Source of the DNA: CAG-791 sp963658405
GTDB taxonomy: Bacteria > Bacillota > Clostridia > Lachnospirales > Lachnospiraceae
Reading direction: 5' to 3'
Assembly: GCA_963658405.1 (NCBI GenBank)
Contig: CAVKQI010000041.1
Location: 1 to 19,456, forward strand
DNA: 19,456 nucleotides
In this document: positions 15,687 through 19,456 of the stretch, in pieces
Layout of the letters: every line of letters starts with the position of its first letter
Position numbering within the stretch: the first letter of the stretch is position 1
Translations under genes and position numbers: made by a program
The notes under the pieces: generated by a model
Told to the model about the DNA's origin: nothing
Seen by the model: only the letters and a program-made list of their open reading frames with translations
The model's database searches: none

Positions 15687-16490
15687 ATGATTTTAGCACT
15701 GGATACAGGAAATACACATACTGTGATCGGCTGCATCGATGACCGGGGAGAGATCCTGAATGTCTTTCGCATGGAGACGAACCCCAGACGCACCTACTTT
15801 GAGTATGCGGCGGACATCGGGCGGATCCTGGAGCTGTGCAGTGTGGAGCTGGCACAGGTGGAGGGGGCAGTGATCTCCTCTGTGGTGCCGCCTATGACGG
15901 AGACACTTCGCAGGGCAGTGCGTCTTCTGACCGGAGCGGAGGCTCTGGTAGTAGGGGCGGGCCTGAAAACCGGCCTGAATATCGGCCTGGATGATCCGGG
16001 GACCATTGCAGCGGATCTGGTTTCCGCCGCCGTGGGCGCCAAGGAAAAGTATCCCCTTCCCTGCGTGGTGATCTCCATGAGTACCGCCACCGCCTTTTCG
16101 GTCCTGGATGAAAAGGGAAAGTTCAGGGGCGGTGCCATCATGCCCGGTCTGGCGATTTCACTGAATGCGCTGACGCAGGAGACTTCCCTGCTTCCCCGCA
16201 TCGAGATCTCGGCGCCCAGAAAGGCCATCGGCACCAATACCGTGGACTGCATGAAGACCGGCGTGGTCTTCGGGCAGGCCGGTGCCGTGGACGGGATCCT
16301 GGATCATTTCGAGGAGGAGATAGGCTGCAGCCTGGCCAGTGTGGTGGCCACCGGGGGCATGGCAGAGCGCATTGCGCCCTATTGCCGCCATAAGATCGTC
16401 ATGGACGAAAATCTGCTGCTCCGGGGACTTTATATTATCTGGGAAAAGAACAGACCGGGAAAGAAAAGAATATCCCGTAAGGATTCGTAA
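15687..16490 (+). CDS. coaX: Type III pantothenate kinase (CoaX-like) with altered catalytic motif
   Basis: A 267-residue CoaX-family protein of the ASKHA fold, the first enzyme of coenzyme A synthesis from pantothenate. The N-terminal phosphate-binding motif LALDTGNT (3-10, Asp6) is intact, as are GTIAADL near 110, the GGAIMPG segment near 149-155, IGTNT and the GGMAERI block near 222-228. The second motif, normally D-x-G-T-A-T-T with a conserved catalytic Asp, reads SMSTATA at 130-136, so Ser130 replaces the Asp and Ser132 replaces the Gly. The enzyme may therefore be weak, changed in substrate, or non-catalytic. The start has AAGGGG five bases upstream, immediately after the last repeat copy. 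The metallophosphoesterase gene follows 60 bases later. Confidence 0.9.
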   Translation: MILALDTGNTHTVIGCIDDRGEILNVFRMETNPRRTYFEYAADIGRILELCSVELAQVEGAVISSVVPPMTETLRRAVRLLTGAEALVVGAGLKTGLNIGLDDPGTIAADLVSAAVGAKEKYPLPCVVISMSTATAFSVLDEKGKFRGGAIMPGLAISLNALTQETSLLPRIEISAPRKAIGTNTVDCMKTGVVFGQAGAVDGILDHFEEEIGCSLASVVATGGMAERIAPYCRHKIVMDENLLLRGLYIIWEKNRPGKKRISRKDS

Positions 16491-16550
16491 GTAAGACAGT
16501 CAGATCCTGCCGCCGCAGGCACAGACAGTCTGCGGGAGGAAGGAAAAGAC

Positions 16551-17186
16551 ATGCGTTATTATATTGCAGATCTGCATTTCTATCATGGGGCATTGAATAC
16601 CAAGATGGATCGCCGCGGCTTTGCTTCTGCGGAAGAAATGAATGCATACATGATCGAAAAATGGAATGGAAGAGTACGGAAAAACGACGAAGTGGTGATC
16701 CTGGGGGATCTTTCCTGGGGAAATGTGGAGCAGACCAATGCCCTGCTGTCTCAGTTAAAGGGAAAGCTCTATCTGATCAGGGGCAATCACGACAACTTCG
16801 TGGACAAGAGTGGTGCGGATCTGAAGCGGTTTATCTGGATCCATCCCTATGCAGAGATGCATGACAACGGCAGAAAGGTAGTGCTGTGCCACTATCCCAT
16901 CATGTGCTACAACGGCCAGTACCGCCGGGACAAAAAAGGGAATCCGAAGACCTACATGCTCTACGGGCATGTGCATGATACTACAGACCAGCGGCTTCTG
17001 GAGCAGTTTCAGAATATCACCAGACAGACCAGGACTGTGAATGCAGCAGGGGAAGAAGTACAGATCCCCTGCTGTATGATCAACTGTTTCTGCGGATATT
17101 CCGATTACACCCCTCTGACACTGGATGAGTGGATCGAGAATGACAGAGCCAGGGCTACTTTGCGCGCCAGATCGGCTTTGCAATGA
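16551..17186 (+). CDS. Calcineurin-like metallophosphoesterase
   Basis: A 211-residue metallophosphoesterase with the complete dimetal motif set: DLH (7-9), GD (52-53), GNHD (78-81), CHYP (113-116, His114) and GHVH (139-142). Such enzymes hydrolyse phosphomonoesters, phosphodiesters or nucleotides. The short form starting MRYYIADLHFYH is common in Firmicutes and phages, and its substrate is not known. There is no signal peptide, so it should act in the cytoplasm. GGGAGGAAGG gives a strong ribosome binding site. Its 3' end overlaps the convergent ComB-like gene by 32 bases, so its last ten codons (rich in Arg and Ala) are antisense to that gene's end. It may be co-transcribed with coaX, 60 bases upstream. 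Confidence 0.9.
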   Translation: MRYYIADLHFYHGALNTKMDRRGFASAEEMNAYMIEKWNGRVRKNDEVVILGDLSWGNVEQTNALLSQLKGKLYLIRGNHDNFVDKSGADLKRFIWIHPYAEMHDNGRKVVLCHYPIMCYNGQYRRDKKGNPKTYMLYGHVHDTTDQRLLEQFQNITRQTRTVNAAGEEVQIPCCMINCFCGYSDYTPLTLDEWIENDRARATLRARSALQ

Positions 17187-17853
17187 GCCGTCCCTCTTCA
17201 TCCCGGGAGATGCCGTTTACGAAGCGGAACTGATTGCATTCCGTGCAGATATAGAAATCCTGCTCCGGGAAGACCTCCTGCATGGCGGGATCAAAGAAGT
17301 GCTCGCCGCCGTTATGGCGAAGGGCGTCTGCCTCTTTCTGGACGGGAAGGGGATTGCCCTCCAGGACGCTGCGGATGTACTGGGCACACAGAAGATCCTC
17401 GTTGGCGCGGCGAAGACCCGCCTGTCCCATGGCCACGATGGAAACCTTCTCCGGATTCCGGAATCGGATATAGGCGGCCACGGCATAGGCGTTGACCAGA
17501 GCGGCGCAGACGATCTCGTCTGCGTGGACCGCATTGACGATGCCCTGGGTGCCGGCACTGGTGGAGTGAATGATGGTGCGGCCGGTCAGATTGCAGCCGG
17601 CGATCTGGGAAGGAGAATTTCCGTAGTCACAGCCCTCTACTTTGGCACCGCCCCGCTCGCCGCACAGCAGCCAGTCCGGGTGGTCCTTCTTAAGGGCAAA
17701 GGCTTCGTCCAGAGAGCCGATGGGATAGATCAGGGAAGCGCCCTGGGCAAACATACAGCATTCCAGAGACATGGCCCGGAAGACATCGATGATGACCGTG
17801 AGCCCCTCTGCCTTCTTAGCACCTTCAATAAGTTCCAGGATCTGTATTTTCAT
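17155..17853 (-). CDS. comB: ComB family 2-phosphosulfolactate phosphatase-like protein
   Basis: A 232-residue protein of the ComB family. Characterised members are Mg-dependent phosphatases that remove phosphate from 2-phosphosulfolactate, in archaeal coenzyme M synthesis and some bacterial sulfonate pathways. Family marks are the acidic motif VIIDVFRA (20-27, with Asp23 and Arg26), CGERGG (64-69), YGNSP (77-81) and HSTSAGTQGI (96-105), equivalent to the usual Ser-Thr-x-Gly-Thr loop. No other coenzyme M or sulfolactate gene is in the window, so the true substrate is uncertain. The start at 17853 is set by GGAG seven bases upstream; the longer frame to 17976 runs through hairpins and is unlikely. 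It lies 176 bases after the amidase on the same strand, behind a five-hairpin leader, and overlaps the metallophosphoesterase end by 32 bases. Confidence 0.85.
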   Translation of the reverse strand: MKIQILELIEGAKKAEGLTVIIDVFRAMSLECCMFAQGASLIYPIGSLDEAFALKKDHPDWLLCGERGGAKVEGCDYGNSPSQIAGCNLTGRTIIHSTSAGTQGIVNAVHADEIVCAALVNAYAVAAYIRFRNPEKVSIVAMGQAGLRRANEDLLCAQYIRSVLEGNPLPVQKEADALRHNGGEHFFDPAMQEVFPEQDFYICTECNQFRFVNGISRDEEGRLIAKPIWRAK

Positions 17854-17865
17854 AATAAACTCCAT

Positions 17866-18028
17866 TCCGTAGGCGTCCTCGCCGGAGGAATCGCAACCGA
17901 ATCTTCGATTCGGTTTGCGCTCAGGGCTAGTTGTGACGCCTGCGGCACAAATAGCTGTGCGAAAATAAGCTATCAAGCGTATTTTTCACACTATCCTCCG
18001 TAGAAATTTCGTGAAGGCGAATTCTCTC
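17866..18028 (-). promoter_or_regulatory. Five-hairpin leader before the ComB-like gene
   Basis: Read on the minus strand, a weakened hairpin c (18004-18028; GAGAATTCGCCTTC kept, return arm GAAATTTC) comes first, starting just after the amidase stop. Then follow an AT-rich hairpin (17957-17989; GTG-GAAAATA against TATTTTT-CAC on the plus strand), hairpin b (17931-17950; minus-strand arms TTGTG and CACAA around CCGCAGGCGT), a perfect hairpin (17892-17919; CCGAATC and GATTCGG around GAA) and a small stem (17866-17886; TCCG and CGGA with GCG/CGC inside). Hairpin b shares its core with the coaX repeats but has a different, still complementary, outer stem. Confidence 0.75.
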
Positions 18029-18029
18029 T

Positions 18030-19106
18030 TCAATTCACACTCACCGCATTGCTGAGAGTGGACAGCTCATAGCTGTTATAGGCCGTGGCGGTGATAGTGC
18101 TGGTCTGCCCCACGGGGACAGTGGCCGTAAAGGTGATGCTTCCGGCTGCCTGACTGTAGGGCAGCAGGGCGGTGGATATGCCGTTGACACTGAAGGAATA
18201 ATAAAGCACCGGATAGATAGTGTCAGTGTCCTTCGCGGTGAGTCGGCAGGTGATATGTCCTGCGCCGTCATTGGAAAGAACCTCCAGACGGCAGGTCTCT
18301 GGCGGTGTTACGTCCTGAGAGATTCCGGCGGCAGGAGCAGCCGATACAGCAGGCCGCACGAAACCGGTATAGTCAGGAGAACCGCTCTTGCCCTTCAGGT
18401 GGAAATACTGGGCAATGGCGGTGGCATCCGCGTGAGCCAGAGCAGAGAGATTAGACACGCCCAGGGTGCGGTCAGTCTGATTGTCCATATAGCAGTGCTC
18501 GATGATGACGGCGGGAATGCCCTGGCTGACGGACTCCCGAATGATGCCGTAGTAGTCGCCGTGGCTGCCGATGCGGGTCTTTACGCCCTTGCTGTAGAGT
18601 CCTAATGTCTGGAGATTGAATAGAACGGTCTGACCGAAGGATGCGCCGGCGGCATAATTGCTGCCGAAGGCAGAAGTCCATACCTCCGAGCCGTAATACA
18701 GATGGCTGCCGGTGGCATTAAAGTGCAGACTCACCAGCATATCGGCCTGACTGGCTTTAGCCGAAGCAGCCCGCTGTGCCAGTGTGAGGGAGGTATCGCC
18801 GGTGCGGGTAAGCCCCACGGTTATGCCGTCATACTGTGCCAGTTCGGCGGCGATCTTCTGCGCCAGCTCCAGGGTCAGTGCCTTTTCGGAATAGGGCGCA
18901 TACTGGGCACCCAGATTATCGCTGGTGGCGTTCGGACCGCCGTGACCGGGATCCAGCATTACCGTGACACCTGCCGCCCGGGCGGGAAGGCCGGGGATGA
19001 GAAGGAAACAGAGCAGGAGCAGGGGAAGAAGCAGTGCTTTCTGCACTGCCTTGCATGTATTTAAATGAAGGACTTTAAGATAAGAATCAAAATATATTTT
19101 TTTCAT
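18030..19106 (-). CDS. N-acetylmuramoyl-L-alanine amidase (Amidase_3), secreted
   Basis: A 358-residue exported cell-wall hydrolase that cuts the bond between N-acetylmuramic acid and L-alanine in peptidoglycan. A signal peptide covers about 1-45: a 23-residue polar N-region, a Leu-rich core (25-37) and a PARAA cleavage site. The Amidase_3 domain (about 46-235) shows zinc ligands His55 (DPGHGG), Glu74 and His128 (LHFNA), and catalytic Glu203 in IIEHCYMDN. A linker leads to a C-terminal beta-sandwich domain (about 265-358), probably Ig-like, that may help in wall binding. Start support is GGTGA just before the ATG. It has its own consensus-like promoter upstream and probably shares its transcript with the ComB-like gene. 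Confidence 0.93.
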   Translation of the reverse strand: MKKIYFDSYLKVLHLNTCKAVQKALLLPLLLLCFLLIPGLPARAAGVTVMLDPGHGGPNATSDNLGAQYAPYSEKALTLELAQKIAAELAQYDGITVGLTRTGDTSLTLAQRAASAKASQADMLVSLHFNATGSHLYYGSEVWTSAFGSNYAAGASFGQTVLFNLQTLGLYSKGVKTRIGSHGDYYGIIRESVSQGIPAVIIEHCYMDNQTDRTLGVSNLSALAHADATAIAQYFHLKGKSGSPDYTGFVRPAVSAAPAAGISQDVTPPETCRLEVLSNDGAGHITCRLTAKDTDTIYPVLYYSFSVNGISTALLPYSQAAGSITFTATVPVGQTSTITATAYNSYELSTLSNAVSVN

Positions 19107-19157
19107 ATTTCACCGTCCGTGCCATTGTCTGCAGCGGGGGAATTCCCGCGCGCCCTC

Positions 19158-19186
19158 AGTATAGTCGCTGAAAGAGAAACTGTAAA
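19158..19186 (-). promoter_or_regulatory. Sigma-A-type promoter for the amidase
   Basis: On the minus strand, TTTACA (19186-19181) and TATACT (19163-19158) are separated by exactly 17 bases. Transcription would start near 19151, giving a leader of about 45 bases before the amidase ATG. Confidence 0.8.
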
Positions 19187-19203
19187 GCATGGATGGTAGA
19201 ATA

Positions 19204-19212
19204 TGCTATACT
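19204..19212 (+). promoter_or_regulatory. Extended -10 promoter for the last gene
   Basis: TGCTATACT matches an extended -10 element. The -35 region is poor (AAAGCA at 17 bases spacing). Transcription would start near 19219, inside the first arm of the leader structure. It lies back to back with the amidase promoter. Confidence 0.6.
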
Positions 19213-19216
19213 GTAT

Positions 19217-19360
19217 CTGTTCAGCACCTGCCGATTTCAACGCGAATTGACTGCTTGCAGGCATATTCGCGATTGAAATTGGCAGGCGGCCAAGGCGCGG
19301 AGCGCCTCTGGCCGTCCGCATCGAGGATTTGCGAAGCAAATTCGAGATGGGGCTGAACAG
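19217..19360 (+). ncRNA. Candidate structured 5' leader with a four-way junction
   Basis: A closing stem P1 pairs CTGTTCAGC (19217-19225) with GCTGAACAG (19352-19360). It encloses three hairpins. P2 (19228-19285) is long: CTGCC/GGCAG, ATTTCAA/TTGAAAT, then GCGAAT/ATTCGC. P3 (19287-19314) pairs CGGCCA with TGGCCG and AGGCGC with GCGCCT around GGA. P4 (19319-19349) pairs CATC with GATG, has a GA/GA internal loop, then pairs GGATTTGC with GCAAATTC around GAA. I do not recognise it as a known riboswitch or T-box. It sits between the promoter and the last gene, about 60 bases before its ATG. Confidence 0.6.
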
Positions 19361-19420
19361 ATTAACTAAGGAAAGAACCCGCGGAGCAGATATACCGATA
19401 CCAGATATAAAGAGGAAGTC

Positions 19421-19456
19421 ATGAACGAGAAAGTATTACGAATCGTAGAATATCAG
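19421..19456 (+). CDS. Start of a gene cut by the window end, possibly mutS2
   Basis: Only 12 codons are visible, MNEKVLRIVEYQ, preceded by AGAGGAAG at a normal distance. The pattern M-N-x-K-x-L-x-x-x-E-Y resembles the N-terminus of Clostridia MutS2, a ribosome-splitting/DNA-recombination-suppressing ATPase, but 12 residues cannot prove it. The gene has its own promoter and the long folded leader described above. Confidence 0.5.
   Translation, partial: MNEKVLRIVEYQ

Larger units (their letters stand above)
19107..19420. other. 314-base divergent intergenic region
   Basis: This region holds the back-to-back promoters of the amidase (minus) and the last gene (plus), then a large folded leader at 19217-19360 and a 60-base stretch to the last start codon with no further structure that I could recognise. 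Confidence 0.7.

Noticed and set aside
17125..18003. A 292-codon plus-strand open frame
   Set aside because: Antisense to the ComB-like gene and its hairpin leader, overlaps the metallophosphoesterase end, and shows no motif or ribosome binding site.
19217..19400. T-box riboswitch before the last gene
   Set aside because: AACCCGCGG near 19376 recalls part of the T-box sequence, but the conserved GGGTGG part, the specifier loop and the antiterminator are absent, and the downstream gene does not look like a tRNA synthetase.

Overview
The window looks like a chromosomal segment from a gut-type Firmicute of the class Clostridia, probably Lachnospiraceae. The evidence is protein resemblance only: an EF-G/TetM-like GTPase fused to a YacP-type nuclease, an MBOAT/SGNH acylation pair, a SnoaL/PAS sensor protein and an NYN-LOTUS protein. 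GC content is moderate and fairly even, and I see no integrase, transposase, tRNA, rRNA or CRISPR array. One run of Ns (11824-12055) breaks the sequence.

Layout. 1-760: an SGNH esterase behind a hairpin leader. 807-1229 (minus): an orphan prepilin-like protein. 1569-4298: a TetM/EF-G-like GTPase fused to a Rae1/YacP-like NYN nuclease, closed by a terminator. 4563-7618 (minus): a polysaccharide O-acylation pair (MBOAT plus membrane-anchored SGNH protein). 7853-11719: a large cytoplasmic PAS/histidine-kinase-like protein that lacks the phospho-acceptor histidine, then an alpha/beta hydrolase. 12056-13167 (minus): an NYN-LOTUS RNA-binding/nuclease protein cut by the gap. 13476-17186 (plus): exodeoxyribonuclease III, an Mrp/Nbp35 iron-sulfur ATPase, a CoaX-like pantothenate kinase with an altered motif, and a metallophosphoesterase. 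17155-19106 (minus): an N-acetylmuramoyl-L-alanine amidase followed by a ComB-like 2-phosphosulfolactate phosphatase. 19421 onward: the first 12 codons of a gene that may be mutS2.

The most striking structure is between the genes. At least five leaders (before the SGNH esterase, the GTPase-nuclease fusion, mrp, coaX and the ComB-like gene) carry a family of consecutive hairpins, always in the orientation of the downstream gene. In four of them the last hairpin ends 1-3 bases before the ribosome binding site. Stem arms differ between loci but stay complementary, so structure seems to be conserved more than sequence. In front of coaX a whole 141-bp unit with four hairpins is present in three tandem copies. 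A separate leader before the last gene folds, by eye, into a closed four-way junction that starts almost at the predicted transcription start.

The protein genes do not form one pathway. They are housekeeping and envelope functions linked mainly by this shared leader family. Two unrelated proteins carry NYN ribonuclease domains. All functional calls come from reading motifs; no database search was possible.
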